Source: an uncultured Eubacteriales bacterium (lineage in GTDB: Bacteria > Bacillota > Clostridia > Lachnospirales > Lachnospiraceae). Taken from it: a stretch of DNA of 64,000 nt. The notes beneath the pieces are model-generated. The model was not told where the DNA came from. It worked only from the letters and a program-made list of their open reading frames with translations, and made no database searches. Each line of letters opens with the position of its first letter. The stretch's first letter is position 1. The position numbers and the translations under genes were made by a program. The stretch is taken from contig CASDVE010000009.1 in NCBI GenBank assembly GCA_949284175.1, positions 1 through 64,000 of the forward strand, in the 5' to 3' direction. Shown piece by piece: positions 1 to 8,285 of the stretch.

Positions 1-324
1 TTTCTTAAATTTAGGAAATCCTTTTCTTTTCTTAAAGAAATCTCTAAATGCTTTATCTGCATTCATAATCGCTTGTTTTGTAGCTTTTGATGATACATCT
101 TTTATCCATTTCATCTCTTGATTCTTCGGTATATATTCGTTATTTAACCATTTGGAAAAATCCATACCACTCATGAACTTTTCTTCTTTTTCGTAAACTT
201 CTTTATTATGAGCAATATAAAAGTTATATACAAACCTTGCTACACCAATCGTTTGGTTTATTTTAGATTTTTGTTCTTTCGTAGGATGAATCTCTATCTT
301 GTATGCTCTTTTCAATTTCCTCAT
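1..324 (-). CDS. tnpB: TnpB / OrfB of an IS607- or IS605-type element, 5' part only (runs off the window)
   Basis: The first 108 codons of a TnpB-type protein read leftward and leave the window without a stop. The start MRKLKRAYKIEIHPTKEQ is the usual opening of the OrfB helix-turn-helix domain. The following VARFVYNFYI and the FRDFFKKRKGFPKFKK segment also match the N-terminal domain of the family. TnpB proteins are RNA-guided DNA nucleases encoded by IS200/IS605 and IS607 elements. The RuvC catalytic residues and the guide-RNA end lie beyond base 1, so I cannot say whether the protein is intact. The ATG lies about 6 bases after the stop of the tnpA remnant, which is the normal tnpA-tnpB arrangement. 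Confidence 0.85.
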   Translation of the reverse strand, partial: MRKLKRAYKIEIHPTKEQKSKINQTIGVARFVYNFYIAHNKEVYEKEEKFMSGMDFSKWLNNEYIPKNQEMKWIKDVSSKATKQAIMNADKAFRDFFKKRKGFPKFKK

Positions 325-329
325 CCTCT

Positions 330-746
330 CTAATCTTTTTTATATTTACTTAAGCCATATATTCTAAAACTAAATGTATGAAGTATTGCTATCATATCTT
401 GAACGAATTCTTCTTTTGACAAAAGACTTTCGTTTTCCATACTTTTTCATCACTTCATCTACTTTAATTCCTTTAGCATTCGCATATTGTCTAAGAAATT
501 CTACTTGATTTTTTAAATCATCTCTTTGATTAGAAGTGGAAACTCTTGTATAAATAACTATTTTTCTATGATTCTTTCCCTTATGAATACCTTTGTACTC
601 AAAATATTGCTCATACGTATCATACCTTCTATTTGTAGACGTTCTGAATGATTTTGACCTCCTTCAACATCTCAACATTGCAAAGTTCTAACGAAAACAT
701 GAATCAGTTCTGCAAATTCATTCGGTTTATAGTTATTATTTTCCAA
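330..746 (-). pseudogene. tnpA: Decayed IS607-family serine recombinase (tnpA)
   Basis: Pieces of an IS607 TnpA lie in the right order but different frames. A TTG start at 746 follows an AAGAGGT ribosome site and opens with NYKPNEFAELI, the MerR-like helix-turn-helix. A TGA at 674-672 interrupts it. After a frame change come RTSTNRRYDTYEQY and the resolvase motif YTRVSTSNQRDDL, which carries the presumed nucleophilic serine. That frame stops at 370. The C-terminal tail, LSKEEFVQDMIAIL to YGLSKYKKD, is in another frame and ends at 330. A normal TnpA has about 200 residues. Here most of the catalytic domain after VDEV is missing. The gene cannot make an active recombinase. Confidence 0.85.
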
Positions 747-771
747 TATAATTACCTCTTGATCATATTTT

Positions 772-791
772 ACTATAATTAACTATAATTA
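772..791. repeat. Two tandem copies of ACTATAATTA near the presumed end of the IS remnant
   Basis: ACTATAATTA occurs twice back to back just upstream (on the minus strand) of the tnpA start. IS607 elements have no terminal inverted repeats but do carry short subterminal recombinase-binding repeats, so this could be part of the element's left end. The exact boundary with host DNA cannot be seen; it must lie before the ATPase terminator at 841-880. Confidence 0.35.
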
Positions 792-840
792 TCTATATTT
801 TTTATAACCAAATAATTTCTCCTTTCATAAAATTTTATAG

Positions 841-880
841 AAAAAACTCCTTTTAAGTGTAACATAAAAGGAGTTTTTTT
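841..880 (-). terminator. Intrinsic terminator of the P-type ATPase gene
   Basis: Inverted arms at 841-855 and 865-880 (core AAAAGGAGTTTTT) form a stem followed by T residues on the minus strand, 18 bases after the ATPase stop. The A/T tracts on both sides would also let it stop rightward transcription. Confidence 0.8.
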
Positions 881-898
881 TCTAGCATTCATAAATTA

Positions 899-3487
899 TC
901 ATTTTCTTGGTGCAGTTATTTGTTTTAAAATCTGAATTACGATCATAGAGCCAAAGGCAAGACCGTAAATTGTGAATAATAAAGCAGGAGTTAAAGGCAC
1001 TGTACGGAATAATCCATGGAATGGAGGAATGAGTAAAACTGCATTTAAAAGGACAAATCCAATGAAAAATGCACCATATAAATATGGATTTGTATTCATT
1101 TGTTTTGTGAATAAAACACGATGGTCGGATTTGCAGTTAAATCCATGGAATAATCTGGATAAGCAAAGGGTTGCAAACGCCATGGTGGAAGCTCCCTCAG
1201 CACCGATTTGTGTTAACCCAATATAGTATCCAATGAGGGTTGCAATTGCAATGATAAATCCTTCAGAACCAATACGAAGTAAGAATGGTTTTGTAAGAAT
1301 GGATTCGTTCATTGGACGAGGTTTTTGCTTCATTACATCTTTAGAATGAGGTTCAAGACCTAATGCAATGGCTGGTAAACTATCGGTTAATAAGTTAATG
1401 AATAATAAATGCACTGGCTCAAATGGAATTGGAAGAGCTAATAAAGAGGCATAAAGTACCATTAAAATACCAGCGAAGTTACCAGACAATAAGAACTGAA
1501 TGGAACGCTTAATATTGGCATAAATATTTCGTCCATTTTCAATTGCCTTTACAATCGTTGCAAAGTTGTCATCCGTTAAAATCATAGAAGAGGCATCTTT
1601 TGCAACACCTGTTCCTGTGATACCCATAGCAACACCAACGTCTGCCTGTTTTAGAGCAGGGGCATCGTTAACACCATCACCAGTCATTGCTACAATGTTA
1701 CCACGATCTTGCCAAGCACGAACGATACGAATTTTGTGCTCTGGTGAAACACGAGCGTAAACGGAAACATCTGGAACGATTTCACGTAATTGTTCATCGG
1801 TTAAGGCATCAATTTCAGAACCGTCTACGGCTTTTGTACCTTCTGTTAAGATACCGATTTGTTTTGCGATAGCAGAAGCGGTTACTTTGTGGTCACCGGT
1901 TATCATAACTGGTCGAATACCAGCACTTTGACAGGCAAAAACAGCTTGTGCGGATTCTTCTCTTGGTGGGTCAATCATAGCAATTAAACCACAAAATGTA
2001 TAGCCAGTTTCATCCTCTAATGTAATTGGAAGGGATGAAATTTCTTTTTCAGCAAAGGCGAGAACACGAAGTCCTTGTTCAGAAAAATATTCATTGGCTT
2101 TTATAATGGCTTGTTTTTCAGAGTCTTTTAAGAACATACGGTCTAAGAGAACATCCACAGCCCCTTTGGTAACCATCATATTTTTTCCATTGATTTCATG
2201 AACCGTAGACATAAGTTTTCGATCAGAATCGAATGGAATTTCGCCAATACGTGGGAAATAGTTACGAATATCTGTTTCTTTTAAGTCTTTCTTTCTAGCA
2301 AAGTGAAGAAGAGCAGTTTCTGTTGGATCTCCAATATCTGATCCATTTTCAATGCGGGAGTCGTTACAAAGAACCCCATAATCGATCAGTTTTTGTACAT
2401 CTTCTCGACCAAGATCCGCCTCTTCCACAGAAAATATGAGATCATCAGAAAGAACATAAGCGTTGGTTACTGTCATCTTATTTTGTGTTAAAGTTCCTGT
2501 TTTATCAGAGCAGATAACAGATACACTTCCAAGTCCTTCTACCGCTTGTAATTTTCTCATAATGGCATGTTCTTTTGCCATTTTTTGTGTTCCAAAGGAA
2601 AGCACGATGGTTACGATAGAGCTTAATGCTTCTGGAATCGCAGCAACGGCAAGAGCCACAGCAAACATAAAGGCATCTAAAAATCCTTCTCCTTGTAATA
2701 AGCTGACACCAAAGATAATGGCACAGATTCCAAGAATCAGTAAAGATAAACGTTGACCAAATTGATCGAGGTTTACTTGTAATGGTGTTTTCTTTTCCTT
2801 TGCATTTTGAATTAAAGAAGCGATTTTCCCAACTTCTGTATCCATACCAATGGCAGTTACAACAAAAGCACCACGCCCATATGTGGCAAAAGTTCCAGAA
2901 AATACCATATTTGTTTGGTCAGCAATTGGAAGCTTTTCTTTTAAAGGATGTAGTTGTTTTTCAATGGCGGTACTTTCTCCAGTTAAGGCACTTTCATTTA
3001 CTTGAAGGCTTGCACATTCGATTAATCGACCGTCTGCTACGATAGAATCTCCTGCTTCTAAATAAACGATATCACCGATGGTTACTTCTCTTGATGGGAT
3101 CATTTCAATCTTTCCATCACGAAGTACTTTTGCAGTTGGTGCAGATAATTTCTTTAAGCTATTTAAAGATTGCTCTGCTTTTTTTGTTTGTACAGTTCCA
3201 AGAATTGCGTTCATAGTAATAACAGCGAAGATAACGATGGAACTTTCCGCATCACCAAGAATTGCTGATACAAGACCTGCACCAATTAAAATGATGACAA
3301 GAAAATCTTTGAACTGTTCTAAAAATAAAACCAGTGTAGATTTTTTCTTTTGATCTTCGATTTCATTAAAACCGTATGTTGTTTGATGCTTAATGGCATC
3401 TTGTTTTGAAAGACCAGAGCTAGAAGAATTTACATCTGTTAGAACTTGGTCTGTTGGCATAGAATAATACTGTTTGTTCTTGTCCAT
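899..3487 (-). CDS. P-type cation-transporting ATPase (P2A, Ca2+/Mn2+ type)
   Basis: An 862-residue P-type ATPase in the plasma membrane. It has the actuator motif LTGES, the phosphorylation motif DKTGTLT (Asp328), TGDGVNDAPALK in the P domain, the M4 motif IPEALSSIV, and NLLTDSLPAIALGLEP in M6. The M4 and M6 motifs are those of the bacterial SERCA-like pumps such as Listeria LMCA1. Length is normal for the family. I start at 3487 because AAAGGA lies 9 bases before that ATG; the ORF also has an in-frame ATG at 3544 without a good ribosome site. A yybP-ykoY riboswitch precedes the gene, so Mn2+ export (as for Lactococcus YoaB and pneumococcal MgtA) is at least as likely as Ca2+ export. Ion specificity is inferred from context, not proven by residues. 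Confidence 0.93.
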   Translation of the reverse strand: MDKNKQYYSMPTDQVLTDVNSSSSGLSKQDAIKHQTTYGFNEIEDQKKKSTLVLFLEQFKDFLVIILIGAGLVSAILGDAESSIVIFAVITMNAILGTVQTKKAEQSLNSLKKLSAPTAKVLRDGKIEMIPSREVTIGDIVYLEAGDSIVADGRLIECASLQVNESALTGESTAIEKQLHPLKEKLPIADQTNMVFSGTFATYGRGAFVVTAIGMDTEVGKIASLIQNAKEKKTPLQVNLDQFGQRLSLLILGICAIIFGVSLLQGEGFLDAFMFAVALAVAAIPEALSSIVTIVLSFGTQKMAKEHAIMRKLQAVEGLGSVSVICSDKTGTLTQNKMTVTNAYVLSDDLIFSVEEADLGREDVQKLIDYGVLCNDSRIENGSDIGDPTETALLHFARKKDLKETDIRNYFPRIGEIPFDSDRKLMSTVHEINGKNMMVTKGAVDVLLDRMFLKDSEKQAIIKANEYFSEQGLRVLAFAEKEISSLPITLEDETGYTFCGLIAMIDPPREESAQAVFACQSAGIRPVMITGDHKVTASAIAKQIGILTEGTKAVDGSEIDALTDEQLREIVPDVSVYARVSPEHKIRIVRAWQDRGNIVAMTGDGVNDAPALKQADVGVAMGITGTGVAKDASSMILTDDNFATIVKAIENGRNIYANIKRSIQFLLSGNFAGILMVLYASLLALPIPFEPVHLLFINLLTDSLPAIALGLEPHSKDVMKQKPRPMNESILTKPFLLRIGSEGFIIAIATLIGYYIGLTQIGAEGASTMAFATLCLSRLFHGFNCKSDHRVLFTKQMNTNPYLYGAFFIGFVLLNAVLLIPPFHGLFRTVPLTPALLFTIYGLAFGSMIVIQILKQITAPRK

Positions 3488-3556
3488 AAAATTCGTCCTT
3501 TCTTTTGTGGTATAGTGTTCCCAGAGATTGATTGCAATATACAATGGCTAGAATAT

Positions 3557-3608
3557 AAAAAAAGCGAGCCAATTATTGCAGTATAGTTACTACAATAAAA
3601 GTCTCGCT
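3557..3608 (-). terminator. Expression-platform terminator of the Mn2+ riboswitch
   Basis: On the minus strand AGCGAG (3608-3603) can pair with CTCGCT (3568-3563), followed by seven T residues. An inner hairpin TTATTG..AGTA / TACTGCAATAA sits between the arms. The 5' arm is also the conserved GCGAGAC end of the aptamer, so aptamer and terminator folding exclude each other. That predicts an ON switch in which metal binding permits read-through into the ATPase gene. Confidence 0.85.
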
Positions 3609-3698
3609 ACTTAGTTACAAGCCGGATTGTCTATAACAATCGTATTGACGACACTGTAATCACTCACTCATATATGAATGCCAGCTACTCCCTTTTAT
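3595..3698 (-). ncRNA. yybP-ykoY (manganese-sensing) riboswitch aptamer
   Basis: Read on the minus strand, the leader has the landmarks of the family in order: P1 arm ATAAAAG (3698-3692), GGGAGTAGC, GTCGTCAATACG, a GATTGT/ACAATC hairpin, CCGGCTTG, then AGTAGCGAGAC and the closing P1 arm CTTTTAT (3601-3595). The P1 arms are perfectly complementary over seven pairs. The family binds Mn2+ and controls Mn2+ exporters of several types, including P-type ATPases. A terminator overlaps its 3' end and the ATPase ATG follows about 70 bases after that terminator. Confidence 0.93.
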
Positions 3699-3727
3699 AT
3701 TTCTGGGTTAGTTTGATTTATAGGGAT

Positions 3728-3756
3728 AGTATAGTGGAACAATGGAATTTTGTCAA
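3728..3756 (-). promoter_or_regulatory. Sigma-A promoter of the riboswitch-ATPase unit
   Basis: TTGACA (3756-3751), a 17-base spacer and TATACT (3733-3728) on the minus strand, about 30 bases before the aptamer P1 arm. This is a near-consensus vegetative promoter. Confidence 0.85.
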
Positions 3757-3796
3757 TAGGAAAATCTTAAGAAAGTATAAATACATTGGATGGGAT

Positions 3797-3825
3797 TTGC
3801 CATTTTTTTTGTTGTATGATATAGT
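3797..3825 (+). promoter_or_regulatory. Sigma-A promoter of the DUF2156 gene
   Basis: TTGCCA (3797-3802), 17 bases, TATAGT (3820-3825), about 90 bases before the start at 3916. It is divergent from the riboswitch promoter. Confidence 0.7.
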
Positions 3826-3915
3826 CTTTTTGAAACAGAGTCGAGAAAACTACTTCTTAGTATGAAACAATAAGGAGAGATAAGGAAATATACAAGAACA
3901 AAAGAAAGGGGAACT

Positions 3916-4806
3916 ATGTTAGAATTTAAAACACCGACACTAGAAGACAAAGAACAATTAAAATTATTTTATGAACACGTGGATGAACGTTCCTGTGAAC
4001 TCACATTTGCGAATATGGTACTTTGGGCTCCACATTATCAAGTTGAATACGCCATTGTAAACGATATGCTTGTTCTTCATACAAAAAACAACAACACATA
4101 TAGTTATCCATTAGGCGATGGCGACGTGAAAAAAACTGTGGAGATTTTAATAGAAGAAGAAAAAAAAGCTGGAAGAAAACTGGTATTACATGGCATTACG
4201 CCTGCTCGATTTGAGCGATTAGAAGAGATGTTCCCAGGGCAGTTTACAATTGAATACGATCGGGATATTGCAGACTATGTGTATTTATCTGAGAAATTGA
4301 GTACACTAGCAGGGAAAAAACTTCATGGGAAAAGAAATCATATCAATCGCTTTAAAGAGAATTATCCGGATTGGAGCTATGAACCGATTACAGAAGAAAA
4401 TATTGCAGAGTGTGCCGAAATGGCACAAGCATGGCGAGTGGAAAATGGATGTGATGACGATCCAGAAAAGCATGCAGAATTTTGTGTCACTCTTAATTAT
4501 TTAAAACACTTTGACGAATTAGGTGTTGTGGGCGGAGCCATTCGTGCAGAAGGAAAAATCATTGCCTTTACCATTGGAGAAAAGGTAACAGACGATACAC
4601 TTGTTGTTCATATTGAAAAGGCATATGCGGATATTCAAGGAGCGTATCCGATGATCAACCAACAGTTTGTACAGCACTGTGGCGGGGACTACCTTTATAT
4701 TAATCGAGAAGAGGACACAGGAAGTGAAGGGCTTAGAAAGGCAAAACTTTCTTACCGTCCAGAATTTTTAATTGAGAAAGGAAATGCCTGTTTAAAAGAG
4801 AACTAA
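3916..4806 (+). CDS. DUF2156 / phosphatidylglycerol lysyltransferase-like GNAT-fold protein
   Basis: A 296-residue soluble protein that matches the stand-alone DUF2156 proteins common in Clostridia. These share the tandem GNAT-like fold of the catalytic domain of MprF but lack its membrane flippase domain. Recognisable stretches are KKLHGKRNHINRFKENYP in the middle and YLYINREEDTGSEGLRKAKLSY near the end, the latter being the most conserved block. The opening LEFKTPTLEDKEQLKLFYEH is typical. An AAAGGGG ribosome site precedes the ATG. A pyridoxal kinase gene follows after 15 bases and is probably co-transcribed. The acceptor of any aminoacyl or acyl transfer is unknown. Confidence 0.75.
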   Translation: MLEFKTPTLEDKEQLKLFYEHVDERSCELTFANMVLWAPHYQVEYAIVNDMLVLHTKNNNTYSYPLGDGDVKKTVEILIEEEKKAGRKLVLHGITPARFERLEEMFPGQFTIEYDRDIADYVYLSEKLSTLAGKKLHGKRNHINRFKENYPDWSYEPITEENIAECAEMAQAWRVENGCDDDPEKHAEFCVTLNYLKHFDELGVVGGAIRAEGKIIAFTIGEKVTDDTLVVHIEKAYADIQGAYPMINQQFVQHCGGDYLYINREEDTGSEGLRKAKLSYRPEFLIEKGNACLKEN

Positions 4807-4821
4807 AAAGGGGAGCGAGAA

Positions 4822-5667
4822 ATGGAACGGCAAAAAAGAATTGCTCTAATTAATGATGTAACCGGATTTGGAAGATGTTCTACTTCCGTACAACTTCCAA
4901 TTATTTCAGCCATGGGAGTGCAGTGTTGTGTGTTGCCGACAGCAATTTTGTCGGCACATACAGCATATCCTTCTTATTATTTTGATGATTATACAAGACA
5001 TATGCAAGAATATATGGACAATTGGAAGGCGTTAAATCTCACCTTTGATGGTATTAGCACTGGATTTTTAGGTTCTAAAGAACAGATAGAACTTGTTATT
5101 ACGTTTATAAAGGAGTTTCGCACAGCTAATACAGAGGTCATTGTGGATCCTGTCATGGGAGATGATGGAGTTATATATGCCACATATACTGATGAGATGT
5201 GTGAAGAGATGAAACGTCTTATCCAGTATGCGGATGTGGTAACTCCCAATTTGACGGAAGCCTATCGTTTGCTTGATATGGAATATCACACAAAAGAGTT
5301 AGAGGAAAAGGAATTAGAAGAGATCGCAAAAAAACTTTGTTTTTATGGACCAAAAAAAGTGATTATTACCGGTCTTAATAAAGGAGAACAAGTTGTGAAC
5401 TACTTCTATGAAGAGAAAGGCAAGAAAGGTTTGATTGGAACGAAAAAGGTGATGGAGAGCAGACCGGGAACGGGAGATGTCTTTAGTGCCGTAATAACAG
5501 GAGGCGAAATGCTTCATATACCATTAGAAAAGTCTGTTCTTTTAGCAGCTCAATTTATAGAGAAAGGGCTCTATGAAACCGTTCGACAAAAGACACCAAA
5601 AAATGACGGCATTTGTTTTGAAAGCGTTCTTGGCGAATTCATATTAGACTTAAAAAAAGGAATCTAG
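4822..5667 (+). CDS. pdxY: Pyridoxal/pyridoxamine kinase (ribokinase fold)
   Basis: A 281-residue PfkB/ribokinase-fold kinase. It phosphorylates pyridoxal, pyridoxine or pyridoxamine at the 5' hydroxyl for PLP salvage in the cytosol. Supporting motifs are the N-terminal NDVTGFGRCS, the HTAYP segment, VDPVMGDDG, TPNLTEAYRLL, and the anion-hole and catalytic motif RPGTGDVFSAV near residue 215. The family also includes ThiD-like enzymes, but the short N-terminus and overall spacing fit the PdxY/PdxK group better. It follows the DUF2156 gene closely with its own GGGGAG ribosome site. A small AGAAC/GTTCT hairpin with a short T run about 30 bases after the stop may end the transcript. Confidence 0.85.
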   Translation: MERQKRIALINDVTGFGRCSTSVQLPIISAMGVQCCVLPTAILSAHTAYPSYYFDDYTRHMQEYMDNWKALNLTFDGISTGFLGSKEQIELVITFIKEFRTANTEVIVDPVMGDDGVIYATYTDEMCEEMKRLIQYADVVTPNLTEAYRLLDMEYHTKELEEKELEEIAKKLCFYGPKKVIITGLNKGEQVVNYFYEEKGKKGLIGTKKVMESRPGTGDVFSAVITGGEMLHIPLEKSVLLAAQFIEKGLYETVRQKTPKNDGICFESVLGEFILDLKKGI

Positions 5668-5750
5668 TGTGGGTATGATAAGATGATAGAGAACATAAAG
5701 TTCTTTTCACATATAAAATAGAATATAAAAATGGAAAGGCAGGGAATGCA

Positions 5751-7550
5751 ATGAGTGAAACGATAATTATGACAAGAGATCAAGTGAAAGAAGAATACAC
5801 ATGGAAGATGGAAGACATCTATGAAACCGATGAAAAATGGGAAGAAGACTATGCACTTGCTTCTGAGGAAATGGATCTATTAGCATCTTATAAAGGAAGA
5901 TTATCAGAATCATCAAAAGTATTGGGAATGTTTCTTGATCAATTTAGCGCCCTTGCACAAAAAGTGGAAAAGTTATATGTGTATGCAAATCAGCGGTATC
6001 ATCAGGATACAGGAAACAGCTTTTATCAAGATCTTGCAGATCGTTCTAGCAGTCTTAGCAGTCGATTTGATAGTAAAGTATCTTTTATGACACCAGAAAT
6101 TCTTGGGATTCAAGAAGAAGTTTTGACAAATTGGATGGAAGAAGAACATATGCTTCCTTATAAAAAGTTTTTACAAGAGATGACAAGACAAAGAGATCAT
6201 GTGCTTTCAGATGAATTAGAGCATCTTCTTGCTGAAACAAACGATATGGGAAATGCACCATCTGATATTTTCTCCATGTTTGACAATGCGGACATTCAGT
6301 TTGGGGATGTGAAAAATGAAAAAGGAGAAACTTTACCGTTAACACATGGACGGTATTTATCCTACCTTTCTGACAGTGATAGAACTTTAAGAAAAAATGC
6401 TTTTATCAGTACGTATCAAGCATATAAAGACCACAAAAATACATTGTCTGCTATTTTTAGATCCAATTTAAAGCAAGCGTGGTTTTATGCAAAGGCAAGA
6501 CATTATGATAGTTCTATGGCAATGAGCCTTGACAACTCCAATGTGCCAATTTCTGTCTATAAGAATTTAATTGCCTCTGTTCATGATCATTTACCTTTAA
6601 TGCACCGCTATATGAGAATTAGAAAAGAGCGTTTAGGACTTTCAGAACTTCATATGTATGATATTTATACGCCGATTGTAGCAAATGTGGAAAAGAAGAT
6701 TAGCTATGAACAGGCAAAAGAAATGGTCTATGATGCTTTAAAACCACTTGGGGAAGAATATCGATCCATTGTAAAAGAAGGATTTGAAAAGCGTTGGATC
6801 GATGTGTATGAGAATAAAGGAAAACGTTCCGGTGCCTATTCTTGGGGAGCTTATGGCATTCATCCTTATGTGCTTTTAAATCATCAAGAAAGTTTAAAGA
6901 GCGTGTTTACCTTAGCTCATGAAATGGGACACGCTATGCACTCTTACTATTCTGATAAAGCACAGCCATTTTTATATGCAGGATATAAAACGTTTGTGGC
7001 AGAGGTAGCCTCCACTTGTAATGAGGCAATTTTAATGGATTCTCTTTTAAAACAGGCGACAACAAAGGAAGAAAAAGACTATTTAATCAACTATTTTATG
7101 GAGCAGTTTAGAACCACGCTATATCGTCAGACAATGTTTGCTGAATTTGAAATGATTACTCATGAAATGGTACAAAATGGACAGACATTGACAGCAGACG
7201 TTCTTTGTAGTATTTATCACGATCTGAATGTGAAATATTATGGAGAAGAGATGATTGTAGACGAAGATATTGACATGGAATGGGCAAGAATCCCACATTT
7301 TTATACTCCATTTTATGTATTCCAATATGCAACAGGCTATTCTGCCGCCATTGCAATTAGTAGAAAAATCTTAGCTGGTGACGAAAAAACAAAAGAAGGT
7401 TACTTCAAGTTTTTACAAGGTGGTTGTTCTATGGCTCCCATTCGTTTACTCAAATTATGTGATGTGGATATGTCAACAAAAGAGCCTGTTAACAGTGCTT
7501 TAAAACTGTTTGAAGAACTTTTAGATCAGTTTGAAGGAAAAAATGACTAG
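5751..7550 (+). CDS. pepF: Oligoendopeptidase F (M3B metallopeptidase)
   Basis: A 599-residue cytosolic zinc peptidase that cleaves short peptides of roughly 7-17 residues. The zinc motif HEMGH is at residues 390-394, inside SVFTLAHEMGHAMHSYYS, and the downstream AEVASTCNEAIL supplies the third ligand region. Length and the all-helical N-terminal half (about residues 1-200) are normal for PepF. The sequence GGCAGGG lies before the ATG. The next gene has its own promoter, so this one is probably a single transcription unit or shares transcripts with pdxY. Confidence 0.93.
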   Translation: MSETIIMTRDQVKEEYTWKMEDIYETDEKWEEDYALASEEMDLLASYKGRLSESSKVLGMFLDQFSALAQKVEKLYVYANQRYHQDTGNSFYQDLADRSSSLSSRFDSKVSFMTPEILGIQEEVLTNWMEEEHMLPYKKFLQEMTRQRDHVLSDELEHLLAETNDMGNAPSDIFSMFDNADIQFGDVKNEKGETLPLTHGRYLSYLSDSDRTLRKNAFISTYQAYKDHKNTLSAIFRSNLKQAWFYAKARHYDSSMAMSLDNSNVPISVYKNLIASVHDHLPLMHRYMRIRKERLGLSELHMYDIYTPIVANVEKKISYEQAKEMVYDALKPLGEEYRSIVKEGFEKRWIDVYENKGKRSGAYSWGAYGIHPYVLLNHQESLKSVFTLAHEMGHAMHSYYSDKAQPFLYAGYKTFVAEVASTCNEAILMDSLLKQATTKEEKDYLINYFMEQFRTTLYRQTMFAEFEMITHEMVQNGQTLTADVLCSIYHDLNVKYYGEEMIVDEDIDMEWARIPHFYTPFYVFQYATGYSAAIAISRKILAGDEKTKEGYFKFLQGGCSMAPIRLLKLCDVDMSTKEPVNSALKLFEELLDQFEGKND

Positions 7551-7556
7551 ATTCTC

Positions 7557-7585
7557 TTGCGTTGAAAAAAGTTATACTATATAAT
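7557..7585 (+). promoter_or_regulatory. Sigma-A promoter of the TetR/nucleotidyltransferase pair
   Basis: TTGCGT (7557-7562), 17-base spacer, TATAAT (7580-7585). The untranslated leader to the TetR start is about 95 bases. Confidence 0.75.
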
Positions 7586-7688
7586 CAAATATTATAGGAG
7601 AATCGTTTACCAGAAACACATGGAGGTATAGAGGTTGGACTGTTGCCTTTATGTGAAATAAAGTATGAGTTAAAGAAGGATAAGACCA

Positions 7689-8285
7689 ATGAAAGAACGT
7701 GTAGAGTTTGAAGACATGAAAACAGAAGATAAGGTGCTTGATGCAGCTCTTAGAATTGTAAAAGACAAAACGATTAGCGGTACGAGAATGCACCTTATTG
7801 CAGAAGAAGCGAATATGGTACAGTCTAATGTCCATTATTACTTCAAGACAAAAAATGATTTGATGATCGCACTTCAAAAGAAAGTGTTAAATCGTTGTAT
7901 TGAACTGCGTAAAAAGTTAAGCATGGATTGTGAGGATACATTAGAAAGTCATCTGGACACATTTTTTCAACAAAAACTCGATTTTATTTTGGATGAAAAA
8001 GAATATGATTTTGCAGAGATTGACTTTTGGATACAAGGTAGAATCAATGAACCAATGCGTAAAGAATTTTGTAAGTCTTTTGATGGTTGGAGAGAGGAGA
8101 TAGGAGTTCTTCTCGATCGCTATGTACCAGAACTGTCCAAAGAAAAAAGAGTTTATATTCCCTATATGCTCGTATCAATGCTTGAAGGTGGCTCTCTTCA
8201 ATATTTGATTGATGAGGGAAATGTTGATATTCGTGAATACTTTGATTTTTGTAAGAAACAAGTGTTAAAAGCGATTTATGAATAG
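7689..8285 (+). CDS. TetR/AcrR-family transcriptional regulator
   Basis: A 198-residue regulator with a TetR helix-turn-helix in residues 10-60. The stretch TRMHLIAEEANMVQSNVHYYFKTKNDL is the expected recognition-helix region, with the family's HYYFKTKxDL ending. The rest is the variable helical ligand-binding domain, and its ligand cannot be told from sequence. It overlaps the next gene by 8 bases, so the two are translated together. AAGAAGGA supports the start at 7689. Auto-regulation is likely for the family, but I do not see an obvious palindromic operator in the leader. Confidence 0.88.
   Translation: MKERVEFEDMKTEDKVLDAALRIVKDKTISGTRMHLIAEEANMVQSNVHYYFKTKNDLMIALQKKVLNRCIELRKKLSMDCEDTLESHLDTFFQQKLDFILDEKEYDFAEIDFWIQGRINEPMRKEFCKSFDGWREEIGVLLDRYVPELSKEKRVYIPYMLVSMLEGGSLQYLIDEGNVDIREYFDFCKKQVLKAIYE

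Noticed and set aside
2463..2756. 97-codon plus-strand frame inside the P-type ATPase gene
   Set aside because: It covers the antisense of conserved membrane helices and the phosphorylation site; no start signals.
3674..3865. 63-codon plus-strand frame upstream of the DUF2156 gene
   Set aside because: It overlaps the riboswitch and both divergent promoters, and has no ribosome site.
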